Shown: piece after piece, positions 1 to 8,390 of the stretch
Position numbering within the stretch: position 1 is the first letter of the stretch
How the letters are laid out: every line of letters starts with the position of its first letter
Assembly: GCA_045631645.1 (NCBI GenBank)
Contig: JAZQVC010000020.1
Coordinates: 1 to 64,000 of the forward strand
Direction: 5' to 3'
From: SIG459 sp045631645
Lineage (GTDB): Bacteria > Bacillota > Clostridia > Oscillospirales > Oscillospiraceae
DNA length: 64,000 nucleotides
Notes under the pieces: model-generated
Databases searched by the model: none
Told to the model about the DNA's origin: nothing
What the model saw: only the letters and a program-made list of their open reading frames with translations
Made by a program: the position numbers and the translations under genes

Positions 1-1027
1 TTCCAAGATTGGAGGCCGGCACCCAATAAACACCGGAAAATACCTCAACTTCAAAGTTTGCATCGTGGCGAAGAGTTTGTAGGTCCCGTCCGGAGTCGGT
101 GGAATAATCAACGGGAGCATACTTCTCATCCAGATCCTCAAAAAGGAAGCTCAGAACATGGGTCTCTCCCATGCCGTCTCTGAAATGGAAACGGTATTCG
201 CGTCCGTTCCAATCAGGCACAAAAGGATGTCCATCGCTCCAGTGCATCTGCTGACCGGGCTGAAGAACCATGGTTTCAAAGGGAAGTCTTGCCAGATCCT
301 CTCCCTCGAAGATGTAAGCATCAAGCTTTTCACCGTCCATCATATTGGTGATATCCATGGCGATCATTTCCCAGGGAGTATCGCCGGTGTTTTCAAGCAG
401 CATACCGAAGCTCATCTGTATCTCGTCCTGAGGACCCTGAGGCTGATTTCCGCCGCCGGGCACTGCGTTGCTTACATCGAAGATATATCTGAAACGCCGC
501 ATCTCACCGCCGTCATCTCTGAAAACGAAGAGATATTCACGCTCATCGAACTGGGCATCGGGGGCGGGGAAACCATCATCATAACCTCTGCCCTGGCCTG
601 GCTCAAGAACCATTTCTCCGAGGCCGACTCGCTCCAGATCGGGGCCTTCGAAGCCGGAGGTACCCAAATCCTGACCTTTGGCTCGATCTATGATAAGCAT
701 AGTCTCAAGACTCAGAGTGAAAGACGTATGGTTGATAACATCCATATGGAAGATCAGATCGTTTCCATTCAGGATCGGCTCCACGTTAAAAACACGGTCG
801 CCATCTTCCTTAGGAACTCCGCCTCCCTGATCCACGTGCTGCTGGTCAGGCTGCTGAGGAGAGGCTTTGCCGTCTCTCATGCCTTCAATAACATGGATAG
901 CCATATCATACTCGCCATTATCAAGAAGGCTGAGGATGTAGTCATAGGCTTCGTTTCCTGTTCCGCCGCAGGCACAGAGAGAAAGGCACATAACAAGCGC
1001 CAGAAGCATTGCAATTATCTTTTTCAT
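1..1027 (-). CDS. Lipoprotein with tandem repeated domain, partial (runs off left edge)
   Basis: This reading frame is open from an ATG at 1027 to the window edge (342 codons, no stop), so the C-terminus is missing. The first 20 residues are a lipoprotein signal peptide ending in a C-A-C-G-G lipobox, which implies anchoring to the outer face of the membrane. Residues about 81-187 and 202-299 are two copies of the same roughly 100-residue unit. Both contain an F-E-G-x-D-L segment, then M-V-L-x-P-G-Q, then R-E-Y-x-F-x-F-R-D near the end, and a third unit may begin at about 325. The order signal peptide, short helical linker, repeated beta-rich domains suggests an extracellular binding or scaffold protein. 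I do not recognise the family. The start is supported by an AGGA-like site upstream. The long opposite-strand frame here is its shadow. Confidence 0.85.
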   Translation of the reverse strand, partial: MKKIIAMLLALVMCLSLCACGGTGNEAYDYILSLLDNGEYDMAIHVIEGMRDGKASPQQPDQQHVDQGGGVPKEDGDRVFNVEPILNGNDLIFHMDVINHTSFTLSLETMLIIDRAKGQDLGTSGFEGPDLERVGLGEMVLEPGQGRGYDDGFPAPDAQFDEREYLFVFRDDGGEMRRFRYIFDVSNAVPGGGNQPQGPQDEIQMSFGMLLENTGDTPWEMIAMDITNMMDGEKLDAYIFEGEDLARLPFETMVLQPGQQMHWSDGHPFVPDWNGREYRFHFRDGMGETHVLSFLFEDLDEKYAPVDYSTDSGRDLQTLRHDANFEVEVFSGVYWVPASNLG

Positions 1028-1151
1028 AGTTCACATCCTAAATTTCAGATGGACACAGTATACATTCAATGCTTTTAAATTGTCAAGAAACGGCAAAATT
1101 AAACACCCCCATTTTTCACTGAACAAAATCAGCAAAAAACAGGGGAGCTTC

Positions 1152-1937
1152 TTATCTTGCTTTGCGTCTCATATCAAGACAGAGGCGATCGGCTATCATA
1201 GCGATAAACTCACTGTTAGTGGGCTTACCCTTTATGTTACTGACCGTATAGCCGAAAAAGCGCTGAAGAGTTTCAAGGTCTCCTCTATCCCACGCAACCT
1301 CTATTGCATGACGGATGGCTCGCTCAACGCGAGAAGGGGTTGTTGCGTATTTCTTTGCCACGGTGGGGTAAAGCACCTTCGTAACCGCATTTATCACATC
1401 CATATCGTTAATGGTTATGATGATTGCTTCACGGAGATACTGATAGCCTTTAATATGGGCGGGCACACCGATTTCGTGGATAATCTCCGTCACTGTGGTC
1501 TCCAGACTGCTCTCCGCAGATTTATTATCCAAAACTGGCATCGCAATAGGTATTATTTTTCCTCTGGGCGCAACGGCCTCGCGAATATGGCGGGTAAGCT
1601 CTCCTATATCGCAGGGCTTCGGCACAAAATAATAAGCGCCTTCCTCCGCGCATCTTGCCACCATAGCCTCGTTATAAAAGGCGGACACCACCATTATAAC
1701 TGTGTCAGATCCCTGCTCCGCAAGGCGCTGCATAAGCCCGAAACCGTCCACCTTTGGCAGCACAAGATCCATAAGCAGCACATCAGGCTTTGCGCTTGAT
1801 ACAAGGCTCAGCGCTTCCATTCCGTCACCAGCCGCAGCTACTACCTCTATATCGCTTTCCCGATTAAGGGCATCTGCCAACAAACGTCTGAAATCCTCTC
1901 CGCCATCGGCTATCATAACCCGTATCTTAGTTTCCAT
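1152..1937 (-). CDS. spo0A: Spo0A, sporulation master response regulator
   Basis: Spo0A is the phosphorelay end-point that switches on sporulation and controls stationary-phase genes by binding 0A boxes. The 261 residues split into a receiver domain (about 1-120) and the Spo0A C-terminal DNA-binding domain (about 145-255), with the family-typical segments G-V-P-A-H-I-K-G-Y, L-Y-P-x-V-A, R-V-E-R-A-I-R-H-A-I and N-S-E-F-I-A. The phosphoacceptor is D57, with S85 and K107 completing the site. The Mg-binding acidic pair is unusual: D11 is present but the next residue is Gly12 rather than Asp, with E14 and D15 close by. A strong ribosome site (GGAGG) precedes the ATG. Two 0A boxes lie upstream, consistent with autoregulation. 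In most spore-formers spo0A directly follows spoIVB; here they are about 5 kb apart and divergent. Confidence 0.97.
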   Translation of the reverse strand: METKIRVMIADGGEDFRRLLADALNRESDIEVVAAAGDGMEALSLVSSAKPDVLLMDLVLPKVDGFGLMQRLAEQGSDTVIMVVSAFYNEAMVARCAEEGAYYFVPKPCDIGELTRHIREAVAPRGKIIPIAMPVLDNKSAESSLETTVTEIIHEIGVPAHIKGYQYLREAIIITINDMDVINAVTKVLYPTVAKKYATTPSRVERAIRHAIEVAWDRGDLETLQRFFGYTVSNIKGKPTNSEFIAMIADRLCLDMRRKAR

Positions 1938-2013
1938 AATGTTTCCTCCAGATAGTAATTAAACTCACGGCCTCACCTTTTATTTTTCGTGGAAACACCG
2001 TTGATTTAAGAAT

Positions 2014-2042
2014 AATTTACCATATATACCTCGTTTTTGCAA
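2014..2042 (-). promoter_or_regulatory. Putative sigma-A promoter of spo0A
   Basis: On the minus strand, TTGCAA (2042-2037) is followed after 17 bases by TAAATT (2019-2014), each matching four of six consensus positions. It sits about 75 bases upstream of the spo0A start and downstream of the two 0A boxes. Confidence 0.45.
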
Positions 2043-2083
2043 TAAACCAGCCCTTGCACTCGCCCTACTTTTTGTTTACATAA

Positions 2084-2090
2084 TTCGACA
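2084..2090 (-). promoter_or_regulatory. 0A box 1 (Spo0A binding site)
   Basis: The minus strand reads TGTCGAA, the conserved core of the Spo0A binding site. It lies about 150 bases upstream of spo0A and 26 bases from a second copy, an arrangement expected for autoregulation. Confidence 0.65.
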
Positions 2091-2115
2091 TAAAATATTA
2101 TTTTCTCTCCTCTTT

Positions 2116-2122
2116 TTCGACA
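2116..2122 (-). promoter_or_regulatory. 0A box 2 (Spo0A binding site)
   Basis: The minus strand reads TGTCGAAAAA, matching the core and the A-rich 3' flank of the 0A-box consensus. Same orientation as box 1. Confidence 0.65.
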
Positions 2123-2200
2123 CTCTCCCTCCCCTTTCTCTCAAATATGCCCTATTTTGCACAAACCCTGTCGATGCTGGTCGAAATATTTTTTGATAAA

Positions 2201-2236
2201 AAAAGCCTTGCTGCATTAACACACGGCAAGGCTTTT
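2201..2236 (-). terminator. Intrinsic terminator after the TRAP permease gene
   Basis: An 11-base-pair stem (2201-2211 with 2226-2236) is followed on the minus strand by a T run. It lies just past the permease stop codon. Confidence 0.85.
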
Positions 2237-2249
2237 GGATTATTAAATT

Positions 2250-4232
2250 TTAGGCAGCAACCTTTTTCTTCACAATGAAGTTCTGGAATATGAACACAAG
2301 AACTACAACAACAAGACCCACTATATCGGTAAGTCCACCGGGAATGATAAGGAGCAAGCCTGCAACCACAACCACAATGCGAAGTATCCAATGGAGGGGC
2401 TTTGCAAGATGTCCGCTCAATCCTGCAGCAACGCCAAATATACCAACAATGGAAGTAACAGTTATCTGAATAACCTCCCATACGCCGGTATCAATAAACA
2501 GCATTGCGGGATTCATTGCAAAAACATAGGGCACAATGAAAGCGGCAACTGCAAGACGGGTTGCATTGATGCCCGTTTTCATTGGGTTGGCCTTTGCGAT
2601 AGCGCTTCCTGCGTATGCGGCAAGGGCAACAGGGGGAGTTATATCAGCAACAATGCCGAAATAGAACACAAAGAAGTGAGCTGCAAGAGAATCCACACCA
2701 AGCTTCACAAGAATGGGAGCGCAGGTGGATGCCATAATGCAATAGTTTGCGGTTGTGGGAACACCCATGCCAAGCACGATGCAGCAAAGCATGGTGAGGA
2801 AAAGACCGATGAATATATTATTGCCCGCAACATTTACAACCGCATTAATTATGTTGGAGGCAAGTCCGGTAACGGTTATACATCCGGTGATGATACCTGC
2901 AACAGCACAAGCGGAGGCAACGGCGATGCAGCTTTTTGCGCCCGACTCAAGGGCTTCAACAAACTTGCCAAGGGTGCGACCAATGGCCTTTCTGCTTACG
3001 CGGTTTTCTTTAACTACAAAGCAGACGACTATTGCGGCAAAAATTGCGGTTGCAGCGGAAAAAGCCATGGTATTGCGGCCGCTTGTTACCAGATAAACAA
3101 GAATGATGAGAGGAAGAAGCAGATAGCTTTTCTTTATAAGTGCCCATGCCTTGGGCAGAGTATCTTTAGAAATGCCCTTGAGCCCCAGCTTCTTTGCCTC
3201 AAGATGAACTGCAATGAATATTCCGGCGAAATAAAGCACAGCGGGCAAAATTGCCTTGACAATTATGTTTGAATACGCAACGCCTGTAAATTCAGCCATA
3301 AGAAAGGCTGCAGCGCCCATAATCGGCGGCATTATCTGACCGCCCGTGGAAGCCGCCGCTTCAACAGCGCCTGCAAACTCCGGCTTATAGCCATTATCCT
3401 TCATCATAGGAATGGTGATAGAGCCTGTGGTTACGGTGTTGCCGACAGAAGAGCCGCTGACCATTCCGCAAAGGGCGGAGGACACAACAGCAACCTTTGC
3501 AGGTCCACCTGCGGCAGCGCCGAAGAGCTTATTGGCAAGGCTGATGAAGTATTCGGCAATTCCCGTTTTCTCAAGGAAAGCACCAAAAATTATAAATATG
3601 ACTATGTATTTGCTGCAGACATTTACGGGAGTTGTGAGAACTCCGTTTTCGCCATAGAACAGTTCATAGACAACTCGGCGAAGGGAAAGATTTTTACCAA
3701 TGAATGCATAAAGCACAAAAAAGCCTGCAACGAAGAGAATGGGCAAGCCAACGCTTCTGCGGCAAAGCTCCACAATGGCCAGAATTCCGATTATGCCTAT
3801 AACCAACAGTGCGGGATTTTTTGCAACGCCGCCATAGCTGAGCTTAACTATATCCATAGCGTTAAAGGCATAATAGAAGAAGGCGCCTGCGCCCAGTACC
3901 ATTATTACTATATCATACCAGGGAATATGGTTTGCTCTTACATGCTTTTTGCTGGCGGGATAATTGAGATAACCGATAACAATTATAAGACCAACAAAGC
4001 TTGTGAGACGAGCCTGCTCAAGCATTGCAGGTCCAAGAGTTACGTAGATGCAAAATGCGGAAAACAGTGCCATGAACACGCGTATTGCAATGGCGCTTTT
4101 TCCTGTCCAGATACGGGTGTTACTCTCTCTGTCATACTTACGCATGACGGCTTCAACATCCACATCGGCATCGGGAATATTGACGGCTGCGTTGCGGTCC
4201 TTAAATGATTTTTTGCTGAATTTCGCCATCAT
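2250..4232 (-). CDS. TRAP transporter fused permease (TAXI system, DctQM type)
   Basis: Fused small and large membrane subunits of a tripartite ATP-independent periplasmic transporter, which imports organic acids or similar solutes using an ion gradient. At 660 residues it has the normal size for fused permeases. After a charged cytosolic N-terminus it shows many hydrophobic segments and the DctM-type signature G-G-Q-I-M-P-P-I-M-G-A-A-A-F-L-M-A-E. It is transcribed after the TAXI binding lipoprotein gene (117-base gap). A GGAG ribosome site precedes two adjacent ATG codons (4232 and 4229); spacing slightly favours the second. The solute is unknown. TAXI systems have been linked to glutamate and other carboxylates, but nothing here decides between them. 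Confidence 0.95.
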   Translation of the reverse strand: MMAKFSKKSFKDRNAAVNIPDADVDVEAVMRKYDRESNTRIWTGKSAIAIRVFMALFSAFCIYVTLGPAMLEQARLTSFVGLIIVIGYLNYPASKKHVRANHIPWYDIVIMVLGAGAFFYYAFNAMDIVKLSYGGVAKNPALLVIGIIGILAIVELCRRSVGLPILFVAGFFVLYAFIGKNLSLRRVVYELFYGENGVLTTPVNVCSKYIVIFIIFGAFLEKTGIAEYFISLANKLFGAAAGGPAKVAVVSSALCGMVSGSSVGNTVTTGSITIPMMKDNGYKPEFAGAVEAAASTGGQIMPPIMGAAAFLMAEFTGVAYSNIIVKAILPAVLYFAGIFIAVHLEAKKLGLKGISKDTLPKAWALIKKSYLLLPLIILVYLVTSGRNTMAFSAATAIFAAIVVCFVVKENRVSRKAIGRTLGKFVEALESGAKSCIAVASACAVAGIITGCITVTGLASNIINAVVNVAGNNIFIGLFLTMLCCIVLGMGVPTTANYCIMASTCAPILVKLGVDSLAAHFFVFYFGIVADITPPVALAAYAGSAIAKANPMKTGINATRLAVAAFIVPYVFAMNPAMLFIDTGVWEVIQITVTSIVGIFGVAAGLSGHLAKPLHWILRIVVVVAGLLLIIPGGLTDIVGLVVVVLVFIFQNFIVKKKVAA

Positions 4233-4349
4233 AGGGTCTCCTTTGCTGAGATTAACGCTTTCTTAACGAAGCGCAATAAAATGACATCGGCTGCGGCGCC
4301 CAGTTAAGCGCCTCAGCCTCTATAAATTCTTTGGTAATAAGAGAAGGGA

Positions 4350-5303
4350 TTAGTCGACAGTGTCTACAGTGATGCCCTTTTCTGCGAAGTACTTGGCAGC
4401 GCCGTTGTGGTAAGGAATGCCGCAAACGGATGCATATTCAAGATCCAGAACTGCGCCCTTAGCGTAAGCTGCGGTGATATCGTCAACGTTTTCAAAGATG
4501 GTGGAAACGATTGCGTAAACAACATCATCATCAACATCGGCATTGGCAACGATGGTAGCCTTAACGCCAACAGTGAGGGTGTCCTTATCAATGCCCTTAT
4601 AGGTGCCTGCGGGGATGGAGTACTTTGCGTAGAGGGCGCTGGTGTTCATCAGCTTCTCGATATGAGCATCGTCAAGCTCAACGAGATAAGCATCTGTGGT
4701 GGCGCAAAGCTCGGTAACAGCGGCAGTGGGCTCACCTGCTACGATAAATGCTGCGTCAATCTTGCCGTCCTTGAGAGCGTCAGCGGAGTCAGCGAAGGAG
4801 AGATACTGAGCGTCGATATCAGCTTCGGTGAGATCATAAGCGCCGAGAACGTCGATTGCGTTGAAGTAAACGCCGGAGCCTGCAGAGCCGATGGAAACGC
4901 TCTTGCCTGCCAAATCGGCAACTGTCTTGATTTCAGGATTGCAGGTGACTATCTGTACGGTTTCGGTGTAAAGAGCTGCAACAGCGCGGAAGCAGGTGAT
5001 GGGCTGAGAATCAGCGAAAATGTTGGTGCCATAATATGCATAGGAGGCAACGTCGTTCTGAACAAAGCCCAGCTGAGCATCGCCAATATCCATAAGCTCA
5101 AGGTTTGCCTTGGAGCCGTTACCTGCGATTGCAGTGACTGCAACATCGGTGTTGTTGCTTATATACTGAGCAAGAGCGCTGCCGTAGCCATAGTAGGTGC
5201 CGGAAGTACCGCCGGTGGTGAAGGTCAGCTCGGTGCTTCCGCCGCAGGCGCACAGGCCAAGAGCGAAGCAAAGAACCAGAGCAAGAGCAATAATCTTTTT
5301 CAT
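4350..5303 (-). CDS. TAXI-family TRAP transporter solute-binding lipoprotein
   Basis: Extracytoplasmic binding protein of the TAXI class that delivers solute to the fused permease encoded next to it. The 317 residues begin with a lipoprotein signal peptide (lipobox L-C-A-C). The family-typical start of the mature domain follows, T-F-T-T-G-G-T-S-G-T-Y-Y, and then the V-A-V-T-A segment and a G-x-A-G-S-G-V-Y motif near residue 140. The start has a strong GGAGG site. A close sigma-A-like promoter upstream and codons rich in preferred endings suggest high expression. Because Firmicutes lack an outer membrane, the lipid anchor keeps the binding protein at the cell surface. Confidence 0.95.
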   Translation of the reverse strand: MKKIIALALVLCFALGLCACGGSTELTFTTGGTSGTYYGYGSALAQYISNNTDVAVTAIAGNGSKANLELMDIGDAQLGFVQNDVASYAYYGTNIFADSQPITCFRAVAALYTETVQIVTCNPEIKTVADLAGKSVSIGSAGSGVYFNAIDVLGAYDLTEADIDAQYLSFADSADALKDGKIDAAFIVAGEPTAAVTELCATTDAYLVELDDAHIEKLMNTSALYAKYSIPAGTYKGIDKDTLTVGVKATIVANADVDDDVVYAIVSTIFENVDDITAAYAKGAVLDLEYASVCGIPYHNGAAKYFAEKGITVDTVD

Positions 5304-5373
5304 TTTTGTGTCCTCCTTAGTTGTAATTAGCTAAAAATGAAAGTTTGCTTTTCGAAAAATTCATTATAGCTGC

Positions 5374-5402
5374 ATTATATACTCTGCATTTTGGAAATGC
5401 AA
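5374..5402 (-). promoter_or_regulatory. Putative sigma-A promoter of the TAXI/TRAP operon
   Basis: On the minus strand TTGCAT (5402-5397), a 17-base spacer and a perfect TATAAT (5379-5374), about 70 bases before the start codon. Confidence 0.7.
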
Positions 5403-5558
5403 GGACAAAAATGAAAGTTTTTAAAAAAATATTGCAAGTTCATCGATTTATCGTGTTAAATTATTGGCATTTCGTCACTTCTATCAATTACGGAGTATAT
5501 TTTTGCGCAAAATGCACAGTAGCGCGCTTTTTCCTCTCCGGTCGATCTAGGTGAAATT

Positions 5559-6854
5559 TCAGTTCAGTTCCGCAGAAAGGCTCATTCCCAACACAAGAAT
5601 CCCCAAATTATCCTTATATATTCTGTCAAAATCTGAAATTGGCAGAGGGTTTTCGCCAAGCCCAACTTCTATGGTGTAACCCGGGCGGTTGAAATTTTGA
5701 ATAAACCAATCCTTATAACCTGCAAACCCCGAAGCATAAGGAGTTTCCTCAACAAAATATCCGCTTGCGTCTCCAAGTTCCTCTGCAATGGTTCTGCTCC
5801 CTGCGGGCTCATAGTCAAGATACTTCCAATATATAACCTCTCCCTGACTATGGTAGGAAAGCGTCAGCAATGGATCGTAGGCAAGGGTGAAATCATATAT
5901 AGCTCTGGATTCCGGCGCTGCAAGAGGGGCGCGGCCAACGAAGTCCCTCGGTGCAGGCGAGGTGAAACCCTGAGCATATTTTATTTCCCTCGCCTGCTCC
6001 CATCCTGCGGGATACTGGAGATTGAGGTCTACGCCCTCTATATTTGCCTTCCAGCCGCTCGGAAAGCTTATATCGGGATAATCTGCGGCTATGTCTGCCG
6101 CGCGCTCATAATATTCTCCGCTTCTAAGCTCACCGCTGACAAGGTCAATGGCATCTATATCCAGCGCAGGAATTAGGCAAAGTGTGCTTTCACTTAAAAG
6201 CTCTCTTGCCCTCTCGCCGTAAATTTCCCCATTGCGTGCAAACGCCATGGCAAGTTCCTCGCAAAAATGCAACAGAATTGGCGTTGTTATCCATTCATTT
6301 GCATGATGAGCAGCATTATATAGCACCCTGTTTTCCCCGCTCCCGAGAGTCAGCCGCCAAAGGCTTTTACCCATCACACTGTTTCCTATTTCTCCCAGGC
6401 TTATAAAGGGATAACGCGCCGCCAACCCACGGCAGGCGAAATTCACCGTTTCGCTGCAATAATCTATATTTGTCGGAACAATCGAAAAATCCAGCGGAAC
6501 TGTTATAAGCTGCCCCACTCGGAGATTCTCCGCAGTGACATTTGGATTTGCCGTTGTTATAGCCTGAACACTGCTGCGGTATCTCATGGCAATACGATAA
6601 AAGTTATCCCCCGGCTGAACTCTGTGTTTCAGAAAACCCATATAATAGGGTTCAAGAGCTTTGTGGCTTCTCGCTCCTGCGATGCCGTCAGAATTAAGTC
6701 CGTTGCGTTTTTGAAAAAGCATAAGGGCGTTTTTTGTCTGCTGTCCAAATGTTCCCGTGATGTTGCCTGAGAAAACGCCTGCCCTTTTTAACGCAAGCTG
6801 CAGCAGCTGCACCTGCGGCCCTATATCCCCAACTTTCAAAACTTTCATCATCAT
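5559..6854 (-). CDS. Peptidoglycan-binding/LysM M14 zinc peptidase (gamma-D-glutamyl-diamino acid endopeptidase-like)
   Basis: Probably a cell-wall hydrolase that cuts the gamma-D-Glu to diaminopimelate bond of peptidoglycan stems, as known for LysM-M14 endopeptidase I of Bacillus-type bacteria. The 431 residues contain a peptidoglycan-binding helical domain (about 4-66), one LysM module (about 76-121) and an M14 carboxypeptidase domain (about 130-430). Zinc ligands H184 and E187 lie in A-H-H-A-N-E-W, the third histidine in S-Y-H-S-Q-G-E and the catalytic glutamate in T-I-E-V-G. No signal peptide is visible. That fits a protein made inside the mother cell or forespore, but this is inference. 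Divergent from spoIVB across 156 bases. Three consecutive ATGs make the exact start uncertain by up to two codons. Confidence 0.9.
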   Translation of the reverse strand: MMMKVLKVGDIGPQVQLLQLALKRAGVFSGNITGTFGQQTKNALMLFQKRNGLNSDGIAGARSHKALEPYYMGFLKHRVQPGDNFYRIAMRYRSSVQAITTANPNVTAENLRVGQLITVPLDFSIVPTNIDYCSETVNFACRGLAARYPFISLGEIGNSVMGKSLWRLTLGSGENRVLYNAAHHANEWITTPILLHFCEELAMAFARNGEIYGERARELLSESTLCLIPALDIDAIDLVSGELRSGEYYERAADIAADYPDISFPSGWKANIEGVDLNLQYPAGWEQAREIKYAQGFTSPAPRDFVGRAPLAAPESRAIYDFTLAYDPLLTLSYHSQGEVIYWKYLDYEPAGSRTIAEELGDASGYFVEETPYASGFAGYKDWFIQNFNRPGYTIEVGLGENPLPISDFDRIYKDNLGILVLGMSLSAELN

Positions 6855-7010
6855 TCTCTCCCCTCATATATTCAATATTAAAAATTATATTTTCAACATG
6901 AAAAAATTATCTCAAAAGAGCAAAGATTTGCTGAGTGTTTTTTCGCCGCCATGAGCCATAATGAATTTGTGCGAAATTAAAAATCGCAGCAATCTGGGGA
7001 GGATAAACAC

Positions 7011-8015
7011 ATGAAAATATTCATTAAAATACTTCCCGCATTTTTGCTGACGACAGCTCTTTTTCCGACGGCAAGCGCTTTGGCTTTGGAGGCTTCGGAA
7101 CTTGTGCCCATCGGCGAAACTGTGGGAATTGAAATTCAAATGAACGGTGTTTTGGTGGCAGATACAAACGAAATTGAAACCACGGAGGGCAAAAAAAGTC
7201 CCGCGCGCAGCGCAGGACTTTGCTCGGGAGATCTTATAACATCCGTCAACGGCAGAAAGGTTAATACCGCAGCGGAATTTCTTTCCGCCGCAGCAAGCTT
7301 CGACGATAAGCCCGTCAGAATTATTGCAACGCGAAACGGGAAAGAAATATGCTTTTCCGTTTCGCCCGCCAAAACCCTTGACGGGAACTGGCAGCTGGGG
7401 CTTTGGCTTCGCGACGGAGTGAACGGGATTGGTACAGTCACCTTTTATGACCCCGTCAGCGGAAGCTACGGCGCTTTGGGCCACGGAGTAAATGATTTGA
7501 AGTCAGGAGATCTTGTGCCCATAGGAAAAGGCAGCATTCTGGATGCAGAGGTTACGGATGTGGTGCGCGGTGCAGTAGGCAGTCCCGGTGAGCTTCGGGG
7601 AAAAATAGACAAAACAAAGGTTTTGGGATCTCTGGAAAGCAACAGTATATGCGGCATATTCGGCCACTGCTCCCCTTCCGCCTTCACCGTAAGCTCCGCC
7701 CTTCCCGTTGCCGCGCCTGGAGAAATTGTGCTTGGGGAAGCCACAATTCTTTCCAATGTTCGAGGCAACGAGGTGAAGGAATACCGCGTTGAGATATGCA
7801 GGGTTTATCGCGGCAACGATGATATGCGCGGCATGATGCTTTGCGTAAAAGACCCGGAGCTGATTTCACTTACAGGAGGCATAGTTCAGGGCATGAGCGG
7901 CAGCCCTATTATTCAGAACGGCAAGATAATCGGTGCAGTGACTCATGTTCTTGTAAATGACCCCACAAGGGGCTACGGAATTTTCATTGAGAATATGCTG
8001 GATGCGGCGGGATAA
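7011..8015 (+). CDS. spoIVB: SpoIVB, sporulation serine peptidase
   Basis: SpoIVB is secreted from the forespore and cleaves SpoIVFA, which triggers pro-sigma-K processing in the mother cell. The 334 residues show a signal peptide or membrane anchor (1-25), a PDZ domain (about 60-115) and an S55 peptidase domain. The catalytic triad is visible: H158 in A-L-G-H-G, D281 in V-K-D-P-E and S296 in Q-G-M-S-G-S-P. The 15-residue spacing between Asp and Ser matches the known family. A GGGGAGG site precedes the ATG. Instead of spo0A, a small unknown gene and a second, decayed copy of the last 36 or so codons of spoIVB follow. Confidence 0.96.
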   Translation: MKIFIKILPAFLLTTALFPTASALALEASELVPIGETVGIEIQMNGVLVADTNEIETTEGKKSPARSAGLCSGDLITSVNGRKVNTAAEFLSAAASFDDKPVRIIATRNGKEICFSVSPAKTLDGNWQLGLWLRDGVNGIGTVTFYDPVSGSYGALGHGVNDLKSGDLVPIGKGSILDAEVTDVVRGAVGSPGELRGKIDKTKVLGSLESNSICGIFGHCSPSAFTVSSALPVAAPGEIVLGEATILSNVRGNEVKEYRVEICRVYRGNDDMRGMMLCVKDPELISLTGGIVQGMSGSPIIQNGKIIGAVTHVLVNDPTRGYGIFIENMLDAAG

Positions 8016-8020
8016 AGTTT

Positions 8021-8050
8021 TGACAGGGGCAACACACATTGCCCCTGTCA
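8021..8050 (+). terminator. Intrinsic terminator after spoIVB
   Basis: A 12-base-pair stem (8021-8032 with 8039-8050) with a six-base loop, followed by TTTTGTTTG. Confidence 0.85.
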
Positions 8051-8111
8051 TTTTGTTTGTGCGTGTGTTATATTTACTATAAATATAAGCAATACAGTAG
8101 GAGGAAGCAAT

Positions 8112-8363
8112 ATGAAAAACGATAGAGACCGTATTATAGAATGTATAAACTATTTACATTCCATTCGTTTTCCTTGTACTGATTGGAAAGAAGACAAAGT
8201 CTTTTTTGATGAATTGGAAAATGAATTTTCTGAAGTGCCTGCAGATGCAGAAACGAACGCATTGCTTGATGAATTAAAAAAACTGATTTATGAAAAACGA
8301 ACTTCGAGTCTAAACTGCAACAAAACGGCAGAAGAATTGTTTGCCGGATGGAATGACGAATAA
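8112..8363 (+). CDS. Small hypothetical protein between the two spoIVB 3' ends
   Basis: This 83-residue acidic, helix-prone protein has a near-perfect ribosome site (TAGGAGG, eight bases before the ATG), so it is probably real. It starts M-K-N-D-R-D-R-I-I-E-C-I-N-Y and has no signal peptide, membrane segment or recognisable motif. Its codons are more A/T rich (many GAA, AAA, TTT) than the flanking genes. Together with its place between spoIVB and a diverged spoIVB fragment, this suggests acquired DNA. Such small acidic proteins are sometimes immunity or antitoxin partners, but no toxin partner lies beside it and I assign no function. Confidence 0.6.
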   Translation: MKNDRDRIIECINYLHSIRFPCTDWKEDKVFFDELENEFSEVPADAETNALLDELKKLIYEKRTSSLNCNKTAEELFAGWNDE

Positions 8364-8390
8364 TATGTTGTCCCTAATGACAATCAACCG

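Larger units (their letters stand above)
1938..2249. other. Intergenic region upstream of spo0A
   Basis: This 312-base gap has no credible gene. It holds, on the minus strand, the terminator of the TRAP permease gene, two matches to the core 0A box, a sigma-A-like promoter and the spo0A ribosome site. A weaker 0A-like sequence lies on the plus strand around 2178-2186. Confidence 0.8.

Noticed and set aside
1080..1151. Possible terminator downstream of spo0A
   Set aside because: Only a short C/G stretch can pair (near 1103-1109 and 1141-1146), across a long loop and without a T run in the right place.
158..1799. Two long plus-strand frames opposite the lipoprotein and spo0A genes
   Set aside because: They lie opposite genes with clear protein features, have no ribosome sites and give compositions typical of antisense translation.
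2080..2122. Possible sigma-H promoter for spo0A
   Set aside because: AGGA and GAAT elements exist on the minus strand, but the spacing is about three bases too long and the second overlaps a 0A box.
5345..5554. A 69-codon plus-strand frame upstream of the TAXI operon
   Set aside because: No ribosome site, very hydrophobic and irregular composition, and it overlaps the promoter on the opposite strand.
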